A stretch of DNA of 64,000 bases, from NCBI RefSeq assembly GCF_048077055.1, contig NZ_CP182236.1, positions 744,001 to 808,000 of the forward strand, in the 5' to 3' direction. A program made the position numbers and the translations under genes. Position 1 is the stretch's first letter. Each line of letters starts with the position of its first letter. Of the stretch, positions 9,064 to 18,200 are shown in pieces. A model generated the notes under the pieces. It did not search any database. It was not told the origin of the DNA and saw only the letters and a program-made list of their open reading frames with translations. This DNA comes from Egbenema bharatensis (GTDB lineage: Bacteria; Cyanobacteriota; Cyanobacteriia; Elainellales; Elainellaceae).

Positions 9064-10586
9064 ATGCATCGATTAGCCACTCTTCCCGGCGGATGGACTC
9101 CGGACACCGAAGGCGTAATTTTCATCCAGCAGCGTCCAGCTCCTCTAGTATTTCTGACTGCTGCCGATACAGATATTCAACTGCTTGCTGCCGCTACTTC
9201 CCGCCTGCCGACTGGATTTCCAGCCCTGCGAGGAGTCAATTTGCTTCAGCTTCAGCAGCACCTCACGATCGACACCTACGCTGAAGAGGTTTTGTCCCAG
9301 GCTCAGGGGATTGTGCTACGGCTGCTGGGCGGGCGGGCTTACTGGGCCTACGGCTTGGAAGTCCTGAAGGAAACGGTGCAGCGTACCGGAGCCACCCTAT
9401 TCGTTTTGCCAGGAGACGATCGCCCCGATCCTGATTTAATCAGCCACTCAACGGTTCCCCTAGCTCAGGTCGATCGGCTGTGGCGGTATCTCACCGAGGG
9501 AGGGATAGATAATACAGTCAATGCCCTGAAACTGCTTGCCAATTGCAGCTTGAAAACAGACTATCCCCTGATCCCGCCTCAAGCGATCCCCAGGGTGGGG
9601 CAGTATGAATGGCCAGTCCAACGCTGTGAGGAGCAAATCCTGCCAGGGAAACCAGTCCAGAACTCTGCGAAAGTTGGCATTAAAGTCGGCATCTTATTCT
9701 ACCGGGCCCATTATCTAGCAGGCAATACCGCCCCGATCGATGCCCTCTGTCAGGCGTTAGTCGATCGCCAGCTCCATCCCGTACCGATCTACGCTTCATC
9801 CCTGCGAGATGCCGATGTTCAGGCAGAAGTTCTGCAATGGTTTCAGGGGGATTCAACTCCAGGTGATCTAGATCAGGGTGATCCAACTCAGGAAGATACC
9901 GCGATCCAGGTTTTACTCAACACCACCAGCTTTTCCCTGGCCAAGCTGGACACTGAAACCCCCAATGTCGATCTCTGGAAGCAGCTAGATGTTCCCGTAA
10001 TCCAGGTGATTTTGAGTGGAGGCACGATCGAACAGTGGCAAAACCAAACTCAGGGACTCACTCCCCGCGATGTGGCGATGAATGTGGCCCTGCCGGAGGT
10101 GGATGGCCGAATTATTAGCCGTGCGGTGTCCTTCAAATCTGTTCAAACCCGCCATGAAGCCCTGGAAGTAGAGGTGGTTGGCTATGAACCAGTTGCCGAT
10201 CGCATTCAGTTGGTTACTGATCTGGCCGCCCATTGGGTACGCCTGCGCCAGACTCCGCCCGCCGATCGCAAAATTGCCCTGATTCTGGCTAACTATCCCA
10301 CCCGCGACGGTCGCCTGGCCAATGGTGTGGGACTGGATACCCCCGCAAGCTGTGTGGAGATCCTGAAAGCCCTTCAGCAGCAAGGGTATCAACTGTCTAA
10401 CATTCCCCTAACCGGAGATGACCTGATCCAGCAACTCACGGCTGGCATGACTAACGATCCCGAAGGACAGGGGCGATCGATCCACCAATCCCTGGATGCA
10501 GAGGACTACAGCACCTACTTCACCTCCCTGCCGCAATCTGTCCAGGATGGTATTCAATCCCGTTGGGGAACACCTGCCTCCGCCAA

Positions 10587-10606
10587 GGGCGAATCACGAT
10601 TCGCCC
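10587..10606. repeat. Palindromic repeat inserted in frame within cobN
   Basis: GGGCGAATCACGATTCGCCC is a perfect 20-bp palindrome apart from its centre. It resembles the dispersed GGGCGAATC-type hairpins of cyanobacterial intergenic DNA. It lies inside cobN without disturbing the frame and encodes part of a segment (KGESRFAPT) that looks foreign to the protein. Confidence 0.7.
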
Positions 10607-11104
10607 CTACGTCATTTCCCATTCCTGGTATTCAACTCGGCAATATCTTTATCGGTATCCAGCCCGCACGGGGATACGATCGAGATCCCAGTCTGAATTA
10701 CCATGCACCGGATTTAGAACCCACCCACGAATACCTGGCGTTTTACTACTGGGTGCGGGAACGATTTGGGGCCCAGGCAATCGTCCATTTGGGCAAACAC
10801 GGCAACTTAGAATGGCTTCCCGGCAAAGGTGTGGCTCTGGCTGCATCCTGCTATCCCGAAGTGGCGATCGGTGCATTGCCCCATCTCTATCCCTTTATCG
10901 TCAATGATCCCGGCGAAGGTTCCCAGGCAAAACGGCGATCGCAGGCAGTCATCATCGATCATCTGACTCCCCCCATGACCCGCGCCGAACTCTATGGGCC
11001 CTTGCAGCAGCTTGAAGGATTGATTGATGAATACTACGAAGCCCAAAGCCTTGATCCCTCTCGGTTGTCCGTGATCCGCGATCGGATTTTGGAGTTGGTG
11101 CAGC

Positions 11105-11300
11105 GGGAAGGGTTGGAGGGGGAGGTGGGGAGAGGAAGTGAGGGGAGAGGGGAGAGGAGAGAGGAGAGAGGAGAGAGGAGAGAGGAGTGGGAAGTCGGGA
11201 GTCAGGAGTCGGGAGTCGGAAGTCGGAAGTCGGGAGATGGAAAGGATGAGAGGGCGATCGAGTCGGCGGTTGCAATCCAAAAGCCAAAAGCCAAAAGCCA
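11105..11300. repeat. Purine-rich GAGAGGAGA / GTCGGGAGTC repeat inserted in frame within cobN
   Basis: About 195 bp of GAGAGGAGA-type units, then GGAGTCGGAAGTC-type heptamers, then a short AAAGCCAAAAGCC run, translate as REERGERREE, GSQESGVGSRKSG and KPKAKSQ. The same sequence type occurs between genes (for example about 510-570). The conserved CobN sequence resumes directly after it (TDGYLCELKES), so the repeat has expanded a loop of the protein by about 65 residues. Confidence 0.8.
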
Positions 11301-11710
11301 AAATCTTGAGTCTCGCTGGACAGAATTTCTGGCTCGTACTGATGGTTATTTATGTGAACTAAAGGAGTCACAAATTCGGGATGGACTCCATATTTTTGGG
11401 CAATGTCCCCAGGGACGGCAGTTGCGGGATTTGATTGTGGCGATCGCTCGGCATCCAGGGGCAGGTCGATTGGGACTGACGCGGGCTATTGCCAGGGATT
11501 GGGGCTGGATATTGATCCATTAACGGCTGATCTGGCTGCTCCCTTTACAGCAGGCGATCGTTTTGACCATCAACCGCAAGATCAAACGCCATTCCCCCTA
11601 CCCGACGCAATACAATCCTGTCGGACGACTGGAGATGTGGTTGAACTGCTTGAACAAACTGCGAATAGCCTTGTGGACTCTATCGTTGCCAACTCCCTGA
11701 CGCTGCAACG

Positions 11711-11820
11711 GGCAGGCAAGATGCCTGAGCTACCGATTTCTCCTCACTCCTCACTCCTCACTCCTCACTCCTCACCCCAAGGGCTACGCCCACGCTCCGC
11801 GAACACTCCTCACTCTCCTG
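11711..11820. repeat. REP-like palindrome plus TCACTCC heptamers inserted in frame within cobN
   Basis: It starts with GGCAGGCAAGATGCCTGAGC, matching the dispersed GCAGGCAAGATGCCTGCG palindrome (compare about 45980 and, inverted, 7388). ACTCCTC heptamers and a CGCTCCGCGAACACTCC block follow, which recur at about 57180-57290. The frame stays open (SSLLTPHSSPQGLRPRSAN) and CobN sequence resumes afterwards (WIHDRLLPALHQTQ). Confidence 0.8.
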
Positions 11821-13215
11821 CCGAACTGAACTGGATTCACGATCGCCTCCTTCCGGCCCTGCACCAAACCCAACAGGAAATCACCTATCTCCTTCACGGT
11901 TTAGACGGTCGCTATGTCCCCAGCGGTGCATCCGGCGCACCCACGCGAGGTCGCCCAGAGGTGTTGCCGACTGGACGAAATTTTTACTCGGTCGATATTC
12001 GGGCAATTCCCACCGAAAGTGCCTGGGATGTGGGGCGTAAAGCGGCTGAAACCGTGATTGAACAATATGCTCAGGAACAGGGGGAGTATCCCAAAACCCT
12101 GGCTCTCTCCATCTGGGGCACTTCTACGATGCGAACGGGGGGAGATGATCTGGCTGAGGCTCTGGCTCTGTTGGGAGTCCGGCCCGTGTGGGATGGGTCT
12201 TCCCGTCGGGTGGTTGACTTTGAAATTTTGCCGCTTTCCATCCTGGGCCGACCGCGAGTGGATGTCACCCTGCGAATTTCGGGATTTTTCCGAGATGCTT
12301 TTCCCAATCTGATTGATTTATTCCATCAGGCCGTGGAGGCAGTGGCCGCCCTCAATGAACCCCCTGAGCAAAATCCGCTTGCGGCTCAGGTGAACCAGGA
12401 AATCTATACCTGGCAGACAGCAGGCTTGACGATCGAACAGGCCGCACAACGATCGAACTATCGGATTTTTGGCTCGAAGCCCGGAGCTTATGGGGCTGGA
12501 CTGCAAGGGTTAATTGAATCCCAAAACTGGACGGACGATCAAGACCTGGCGCGGGCCTACATGAACTGGAGCAGCTACGCCTACACCGGACAGGGAGAAG
12601 CGCACTCTGCCCCTGATGCCTTTGCCGATCGCCTGCGCCAACTGCAAATTGTTTTGCATAATCAGGATAACCGGGAACATGACTTACTCGATTCCGATGA
12701 TTATTATCAGTTTCAGGGCGGCTTAACGGCTTCTGTACGATCGCTAACCGGAAAGAATCCTGAAACCTATTTTGGTGATCATTCCCGTCCCGAAAATCCG
12801 CGAGTCCGAACGCTGAAAGCCGAAATTGCTAAGGTCTATCGTTCCCGTGTGGTGAATCCTAAGTGGATTGCTGGAGTGATGCGCCACGGATATAAAGGAG
12901 CCTTTGAAATGGCCGCCACCGTAGACTATCTTTTCGCCTACGATGCCACGACTCACTGCGTCGAAGATTATATGTACCAGGGGATTGCCCAGGCCTACCT
13001 TTTCGACTCCACTGTGCAGGTATTTATCCAACAGAAAAACCCCTGGGCCCTGCGCGACATGGCAGAACGATTACTGGAAGCCCATCAGCGTCAACTCTGG
13101 AAAACTGTAGATCTTAAAACCCTGGATCAACTACGGGCGATCGTCCATCAGGCAGAGGGGATAATTGAAGGTCAAGCCAATGGATAAGAGGGATGTGGCA
13201 AAGTAACATACCCGA

Positions 13216-13241
13216 TAGGGGCGCACTGCTGTGCGCCCTTA
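13216..13241. repeat. GC-rich palindrome after cobN
   Basis: TAGGGGCGCACTGCTGTGCG followed by CCCTTA is a hairpin with a TGCT loop, 28 bp after the cobN stop. It is shared with 60966-60991 and, in variant form, 38898-38925. It could end transcription but has no U-tract. Confidence 0.7.
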
Positions 13242-13260
13242 CAGTGGGCAGTACCCGCCC

Positions 13261-13716
13261 TTAGGAGAAGGATTTGGAATCAGAACGCCCGGATTGGGCC
13301 AGCCATTCGTCAATGCTGATCGCACCTGCACCGTATGCCAAAACCATGAGCAATCCACCCATCAAAGTCAGATTTCTGACAAACGAGCTGAGTTCATCCG
13401 GATTAGCGATCGGATTATGGAAAACAATCGTGGCAGGAATGAGGAATGCGAGCAGTAGGATAGAACCAATGCGGGCTTTAAACCCAAAAATGACCATCAA
13501 AGAACCAACAATTAAGAAGGCGATCGTAAATACCAGAGTGACAGAGGCTAGCGGAATTCCAGCTCCTGCCATAAATTGACGAGTCCCCTCAAAATCCAGT
13601 ACTTTGCTGATACCCGATTGCAGAAACATTAATGTCACCAGGGTACGGGCAACGACCGGAACATATCGTTGAACAAACATTTTAAAGAACTCCTTGGCTT
13701 CAGGTAGACCAATCAA
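13261..13716 (-). CDS. DoxX family membrane protein
   Basis: A 151-residue protein with four hydrophobic segments and the DoxX family pattern: VARTLVTLMFLQSGISKVLDF at the start, then VIFGFKARIGSILLLAFLIPATI and NLTLMGGLLMVLAYGAG. DoxX proteins are small membrane proteins linked to redox and quinone processes; the exact role is unknown. It lies 195 bp downstream of the NDH-2 gene on the same strand, which suggests a shared respiratory or redox context. Confidence 0.88.
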   Translation of the reverse strand: MIGLPEAKEFFKMFVQRYVPVVARTLVTLMFLQSGISKVLDFEGTRQFMAGAGIPLASVTLVFTIAFLIVGSLMVIFGFKARIGSILLLAFLIPATIVFHNPIANPDELSSFVRNLTLMGGLLMVLAYGAGAISIDEWLAQSGRSDSKSFS

Positions 13717-13910
13717 CAGCTAGACCAATAAACCACTAGACTAATAAACCACAAATGCAACAGGATAGTTTGCGTTGCTGAGTGCATTTGACAAACTCAT
13801 CAGGTGAATCAATGCAGTAAAGCTTGAGTTGAACCGTTCAGGTGGTGCGGCAATGTAGAACTTAGGCGGCTTCCAGGGTTTTCAATCTTTATATTTCCCA
13901 GCCTGGCAAC

Positions 13911-15254
13911 TTAATGCTCTTCTGAGTGGTACCGGGAAGATGAACTCGCCTGTAGTATGGCCGGCTTAGTAGACGATCGCACCCTGGACTGAGTGCTATG
14001 TCTGTAAAGCTTTGGAGCCGAAATCCGCCGACTGATTCGATCGCCGAGTAAATAACTATGTAACCAGGTTAACAGTACGAGCAGTCGATTACGAAATCCG
14101 GGCAAATACACCAGATGAACGCCTAACCACATCAACCAGGGTAAAAATCCGGTCAGCGCAAACTTGCCAATCTGACCCACGCCAGAGTAGCAGCCAATGA
14201 TGGCTAGCCGCCCCTTATTGAAATAGCTGAAGGACTGAGGGGCTTTACCCTGAAGCTGACGGGCGATATTCTTTGCCACTGCCACCCCCTGCTGTAAGGC
14301 CTCCGGAGCCACACCTGCTAACGGCTTACCGTTTTGCTCCACATACGCCATATCACCGATCGCATAGACCTCTGGATAGTCTACGGTCTGAAGGGTCGAT
14401 CGCACAGCTAACTTACCCTTAGCTTTAGCTGGCAAATCAGTTGAAGTGTCGGGTACGGTGGCTTCCAGCCCGGCGGTCCAAATCACGGTCGCTGCCAGAA
14501 GCGTTGTTCCATCCTCCAGGTGAACGGTTCCCTCCGTCACCTGGCTCACCTTTGTGTCCAGATAAATTTCTATCCCCACCTGCCACAGCCGCTTGTAGGT
14601 GTAATGTCCCAACTTCGGCGGTAGCTCCGGCAGCAATCGATCGCCCGACTGCACCAGTAAAATGCGGATTTCCTGAGGATCAATGGTGGGATAGTCCCGA
14701 ACGATCGCCGTTTTGACCAGTTCTGTGATTGCCCCAGCGACTTCCACCCCCGTTGCGCCACCCCCCACAATGGCAAAGGTCAACAGTTGCCGACGAAGCT
14801 CCGTATCAGAGGTGTGGGCAGCCTGTTCAAAACAGGCAAGGATTTGATTTCGCAGGGCAATGGCTTCCTCCAGGGTTCGCAGAGGCAAAGCATATTCAGA
14901 TGCACCCTCAACCCCTAGATACTTCGTCTGACTGCCTGTTGCCAGTACCAGATAATCGTAGGGAATCACATCACCATCTGCCCGGAGCCATTTCTGATCC
15001 AGGTTGATCTCCTCAACCTCCGCCATCAAGAACCGCAGGCGGTAGGGCGATCGCCGCAGTAAGTTGCGGATGGGAAAAGTAACCTGCTCCGGTTCCAGTT
15101 GGGCGGCCGCCACCTGATACAGCAATGGCACAAACGTATGATAGTTGTTGCGATCGATCAGCAACACTTCAACTCCATGCTGGGCAAGCGACTGAGCCGC
15201 CTGCATGCCACCAAATCCAGCCCCGACGACAACAACGCGAGGGTATCTTTGCAC
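13911..15254 (-). CDS. ndb: Type II NAD(P)H dehydrogenase (NDH-2)
   Basis: A 447-residue flavoprotein. It has an N-terminal FAD-binding Rossmann motif (VVVVGAGFGGMQAAQSL), an internal NAD(P)H-binding motif (FAIVGGGATGVEVAGAI) and the second FAD motif near VYAIGDMAY. The C-terminal amphipathic region (HLVYLPGFRNRLLVLLTWLHSYL) is the membrane-attachment type seen in NDH-2. It oxidises NAD(P)H and reduces plastoquinone without pumping protons. Which Ndb paralogue it is (A, B or C) cannot be told by eye. The start at 15254 puts the dinucleotide motif at residue 8 or so, as expected. Confidence 0.92.
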   Translation of the reverse strand: MQRYPRVVVVGAGFGGMQAAQSLAQHGVEVLLIDRNNYHTFVPLLYQVAAAQLEPEQVTFPIRNLLRRSPYRLRFLMAEVEEINLDQKWLRADGDVIPYDYLVLATGSQTKYLGVEGASEYALPLRTLEEAIALRNQILACFEQAAHTSDTELRRQLLTFAIVGGGATGVEVAGAITELVKTAIVRDYPTIDPQEIRILLVQSGDRLLPELPPKLGHYTYKRLWQVGIEIYLDTKVSQVTEGTVHLEDGTTLLAATVIWTAGLEATVPDTSTDLPAKAKGKLAVRSTLQTVDYPEVYAIGDMAYVEQNGKPLAGVAPEALQQGVAVAKNIARQLQGKAPQSFSYFNKGRLAIIGCYSGVGQIGKFALTGFLPWLMWLGVHLVYLPGFRNRLLVLLTWLHSYLLGDRISRRISAPKLYRHSTQSRVRSSTKPAILQASSSSRYHSEEH

Positions 15255-15577
15255 CGTTGTCCTCCAAAATGCTACGTGAAACTTAAGGGGTATTTTACGA
15301 AATGTAAACGTTATTCACTATTGAGGGGTTTTTAAATCAGTTTTGTCTCTCTCCTAAGATAGAGTTTTGCGATTTGTTACGCTGTAATTCCGGGAGTCAT
15401 TACAAAATTTTTACAAGTTGATGAAGTAAATATACTGCTGCCGATCGGACTCGACTCAGGAGGGGTATGGTTTTGAGCGATCGTTTACGATAGATTCAGG
15501 GCTGAGTTGAGGCGATCGGCCTGTCCGGCGTAGACTAAAGGGACAGGATGGGTGTTCCTAATCGGAGGCGTTCAAGT
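15255..15577. other. Divergent intergenic region, NDH-2 / peroxiredoxin-like
   Basis: About 320 bp between divergent genes, with AT-rich stretches (around 15290-15430) suited to promoters. A Shine-Dalgarno-like GGAGG at about 15564 precedes the ATG at 15578. No structured RNA or repeat was recognised. Confidence 0.5.
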
Positions 15578-16162
15578 ATGGTGGCAACCAATGACATTAG
15601 TGGACTGCTGAGTGAGCGGTTTGTTAAGAACCTGTTTCCGATCCCACCCACCAATCAGTTTCCGATGGCAATGCTTGCCCCTCCCTTTGAGTTAGTTAAT
15701 GTCCAGACTGGGCAATTCGTGAAGCTATCAGACTATGTTGGCCCACTGTCTGCTGGGATTGCCAGTGCTGGGATTGCCATCGATCGCCGCCCGGTGGTGC
15801 TGGCTTTCACCCGGATTTTTACCGATCGCCATTACTGTCCGCTCTGCCATCCGCATATTGTGGCCATGAATCAGTCCTACGAAAAGTTTGTGCAGCGTGG
15901 CGCGGAAGTGTTGATGATCACCAGCACAGATAAGTCCCAGAGCGAAATCGTTGCCCGTGATTTGGGGCTGAAAATGCCCTTACTCAGCGATCCAACCTGT
16001 CAGGTGTTTCGAATGTATCGCCTCGGACAGGCTCTCGGTGCACCTCTACCCGCCCAATTTATCCTCGATCGCACGGGACAAATTCGCTTCCGCCATCTGT
16101 TCTCTTTTCTGGAACCCAATGCCAGTGTCGATCGGTTGTTGTCTGTCCTGGATGCAATTTAG
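15578..16162 (+). CDS. AhpC/TSA-family peroxiredoxin-like protein
   Basis: From ATG 15578 (after a GGAGG) it is about 194 residues. It has a thioredoxin fold of the AhpC/TSA type: APPFELVNVQTGQFVKLSDYVG, then RRPVVLAFTRIFTDRHYCPLCHPHI with a CPLC motif, GAEVLMITSTDKSQ, MPLLSDPTCQVFRMYRLG and PAQFILDRTGQIRF. The Cys in CPLC is the probable peroxidatic or redox residue. Peroxide detoxification is inferred from the fold. The longer start at 15548 lacks support. Confidence 0.82.
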   Translation: MVATNDISGLLSERFVKNLFPIPPTNQFPMAMLAPPFELVNVQTGQFVKLSDYVGPLSAGIASAGIAIDRRPVVLAFTRIFTDRHYCPLCHPHIVAMNQSYEKFVQRGAEVLMITSTDKSQSEIVARDLGLKMPLLSDPTCQVFRMYRLGQALGAPLPAQFILDRTGQIRFRHLFSFLEPNASVDRLLSVLDAI

Positions 16163-16311
16163 CTGCTTGATAGGGAAACGTTTGAAATCCTTGAAATCAC
16201 AGCATTGTGACTCTGCAAACCTGGGCAACGAATCGCTAACCAAACTGTAACAATTTTAACTTGATTTGCTCGATCGATTAATGCTACGCTCATCAGCTAT
16301 AGCTATCTTTT

Positions 16312-16455
16312 GGGTTGCATAGACCTGGGGGTAGCTGGACGACCTGGAGACGAACTTCTCTAGCGGAGGTCAAGCGCGCCTGGCAAGCAAAACGCTTAAC
16401 CTCCTGACCCAGACTACTCAAGCTAGTCCAGGCTAGGGTGTATGATACCACCCGA
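16312..16455 (+). ncRNA. Rod-shaped structured RNA candidate, 6S-RNA-like
   Basis: The DNA folds on paper into a long rod. The closing stem pairs GCATAGACC (16317-16325) with GGTGTATG (16437-16444). A second stem pairs TAGCTGGAC (16332-16340) with GTCCAGGCTA (16426-16435). There is a large two-sided internal loop (16341-16364 and 16405-16425). An apical stem pairs GGAGGTCAAGCG (16365-16376) with CGCTTAACCTCC (16393-16404). Closing stem, central bubble and apical stem are the plan of 6S RNA, which mimics an open promoter and binds RNA polymerase. The true transcript could extend beyond these limits. The strand is assumed from the following gene; a perfect stem cannot tell orientation. Confidence 0.45.
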
Positions 16456-16493
16456 TGCCTGTCGCTTGCCCTGTCTGATATTGAGGGCTAGTC

Positions 16494-16517
16494 TCTGGGG
16501 TTTCTTCAAACCCTGGA
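16494..16517 (+). promoter_or_regulatory. Hairpin just before the 82-aa gene
   Basis: TCTGGGGTTTCTTCAAACCC followed by TGGA forms a GGGTTT/AAACCC stem with a CTTC loop, 21 bp before the ATG at 16539. It could terminate or protect the upstream RNA, or affect translation of the next gene. There is no U-tract. Confidence 0.4.
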
Positions 16518-16538
16518 ACACAAGGAGATTCATGAACT

Positions 16539-16787
16539 ATGTCTGACAAACTGTTCGATCAGCCCCCCTCTGGCGATCGGCTGATTTCCCCTGCCCGGCG
16601 ATCGGTCAAAATTCTGATGATCGGTCAACCCAATGATGTGGAAATCACGATTGCTCGTCTGTACCAGTGCGATTTCTGTCGCGCCGAGGATTGGTCAAGA
16701 CCTTTACCCTTCTCGCAAATCCAGCAGGCGACAACAAAAGAACCCGGAGAAATTATGCGGATCTATGTTCGTTCAATGACCCTCTAA
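16539..16787 (+). CDS. Small conserved-looking cyanobacterial protein, function unknown
   Basis: An 82-residue protein starting ATG at 16539 after CACAAGGAGATTC (good ribosome-binding site). A charged N-terminus (MSDKLFDQPPSGDRLISPAR) is followed by RSVKILMIGQPNDVEITIARLYQC and a C-terminal KEPGEIMRIYVRS. I believe similar short proteins occur across cyanobacteria but can name no function. It has no signal peptide or membrane segment. Confidence 0.65.
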   Translation: MSDKLFDQPPSGDRLISPARRSVKILMIGQPNDVEITIARLYQCDFCRAEDWSRPLPFSQIQQATTKEPGEIMRIYVRSMTL

Positions 16788-16802
16788 CTTCATCTTCTTT
16801 TT

Positions 16803-16835
16803 CTTGTGGGGTGGGCATCTTGCCCGCCCAATCTA
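16803..16835. repeat. REP-like palindrome
   Basis: CTTGTGGGGTGGGCATCTTG followed by CCCGCCCA: one full copy of the dispersed palindrome, 16 bp after the preceding stop codon. Confidence 0.8.
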
Positions 16836-16965
16836 TGAAGTCGGCGATCGCACCAATGATTCAATCTACAATCCTGAAGTTATCCTGTTTGTGTTCTTAG
16901 GGGCGATCGGATTTTGGGTAATTGGTAATGGGTGATAGGGAATGGAGGGAAGGGGACGATCGGGT

Positions 16966-17946
16966 TTAGACATCGAGGGGACTGCGAACACCCTTGCCAC
17001 CTCGATTCAACACGTGGGTATAAATCATCGTGGTTTCCACATCCTTGTGGCCCAGCAACTCTTGCACCGTGCGGATGTCGTAGCCGTTCTGGAGTAAATG
17101 CGTCGCAAAGCTGTGGCGAAAGGTGTGACAGGTGACTCGTTTCTCTATCCCTGTTCGTTTCACTGCTTCCCTTACTGCCCGTTGGATTCCCGTTTCATGC
17201 AGATGATGTCGTCGGGTTACACCACTGCGCGGATCTTGCGACAGACGATCGGCAGGAAACACATACTGCCATATCCAACTGCGATCGGCATGGGGATATT
17301 TGCGCTCCAGGGCGAAGGGTAAGTAGACCGAGCCATAACCGCGCTCCAGGTCTTGATGGTGCAACTGTCGCACCGTTTGCAGATGCGCTTGCAGGGGTTC
17401 AACCACACAAGCAGGCAACATCGTGACTCGGCTCTCTTTGCCTTTGGCCTCTCGAATCACCAATTGCTGTTGAGCAAAATCCACATCTTTCACCCGCAAT
17501 GCCAATCCCTCACTCAAGCGTAGTCCGCTACCATGTAGCAATTGAATCACCAACTTGTACATGCCATACAAGTGAGAAATGACTTGCTGCACTTCCTCTG
17601 GCGTTAAGACAGTGGGGAGGTAGCGCGATTTCTTTGCCCGCACGGCATTAATGCCAACTAGCTCTTGTTGCAAGACGACACGATAAAGGAAAATAATGGC
17701 ATTAAGTGCCTGATTCTGAGTGCTGGCTGCGACCTGTTCGGTTACAGCTAAATGGGTGAGAAACTGCGTGACCTCTGGTGCGCCCATCTCGTTAGGATGG
17801 CGTTTGTTGTGAAACAGGATGAAGCGACGAATCCAGGAGACGTAAGTTTTCTCCGTGCTATATGAATAATGCTTGACCCGTATAGCATCACGCACTTGGT
17901 CAAGTAGCTTTCGAGGACGAGGTTCCAGCATCGGATCGTGCAACAC
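16966..17946 (-). CDS. intI: Integron integrase (IntI-type tyrosine recombinase)
   Basis: A 326-residue recombinase (GTG 17946; ATG at 17931 is also possible). Tyrosine-recombinase catalytic residues are visible: Arg143 in GSGLRLSE, His274 and Arg277 in HTFRHSFATHLL, His300 in LLGHKD and Tyr309 in TTMIYTHV. Between the boxes, at about residues 205-255, lies the extra segment that defines integron integrases and separates them from XerC/XerD (GYGSVYLPFALERKYP, then WIWQYVFPADRLSQDPRSG and RRHHLHE). IntI inserts and excises gene cassettes at attI/attC. Here the cassettes lie upstream of intI and read away from it, the standard layout. Confidence 0.95.
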   Translation of the reverse strand: MLHDPMLEPRPRKLLDQVRDAIRVKHYSYSTEKTYVSWIRRFILFHNKRHPNEMGAPEVTQFLTHLAVTEQVAASTQNQALNAIIFLYRVVLQQELVGINAVRAKKSRYLPTVLTPEEVQQVISHLYGMYKLVIQLLHGSGLRLSEGLALRVKDVDFAQQQLVIREAKGKESRVTMLPACVVEPLQAHLQTVRQLHHQDLERGYGSVYLPFALERKYPHADRSWIWQYVFPADRLSQDPRSGVTRRHHLHETGIQRAVREAVKRTGIEKRVTCHTFRHSFATHLLQNGYDIRTVQELLGHKDVETTMIYTHVLNRGGKGVRSPLDV

Positions 17947-18200
17947 TCTTGTATAAAATACATCTTGTAGTATAGGTATTTTACTGAGATTGTCTGGTCG
18001 GATCTACGGAATTTCGCTGTAGATCCACCCTAATTCAAGTAGATGTACAGTAGGATTGTTGTAAATCCAGCTATTTGAGGCAGATATACAGCAGGGAGTT
18101 TGTTCATTCACCTCGGATGAAAGGATATGTAGAGCTACTCTGTACAATAAATAGTTGGGCTGCTTTATATCTTGGTAAGGGCGGTACTCCAGTTTCACTG
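17947..18200. other. Probable attI region of the integron
   Basis: About 250 bp between intI and the first cassette. The integron promoter (Pc) and attI would be expected here. The junction candidate is G^TTGGGG (18200-18206), whose seven bases are the exact complement of the R'' box CCCCAAC of the attC downstream; a weaker alternative is GTTGGGC at 18154-18160. No promoter can be assigned with confidence. Confidence 0.5.

Larger units (their letters stand above)
9064..13187 (+). pseudogene. cobN: CobN/ChlH-type chelatase large subunit, frameshifted and with repeat insertions
   Basis: Two frames (9064-11523 and about 11403-13187) together give a protein of about 1374 residues. Typical CobN blocks are present: GKHGNLEWLPGKG, RTDGYLCELKESQIRDG, GAPTRGRPEVLPTGRNF and LSIWGTSTMRTGGDD. 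The frame breaks near 11500. There GATTGGGGCTGGAT would read RDLGLDIDPLTADL if one T were restored, as the family requires. CobN is the ATP-dependent subunit that inserts cobalt into hydrogenobyrinate a,c-diamide in cobalamin synthesis, with ChlI/ChlD-like partners; a close magnesium-chelatase H role is less likely because the organism would have a separate chlH. At least four dispersed-repeat segments lie in frame inside the gene (listed separately). Confidence 0.88.
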
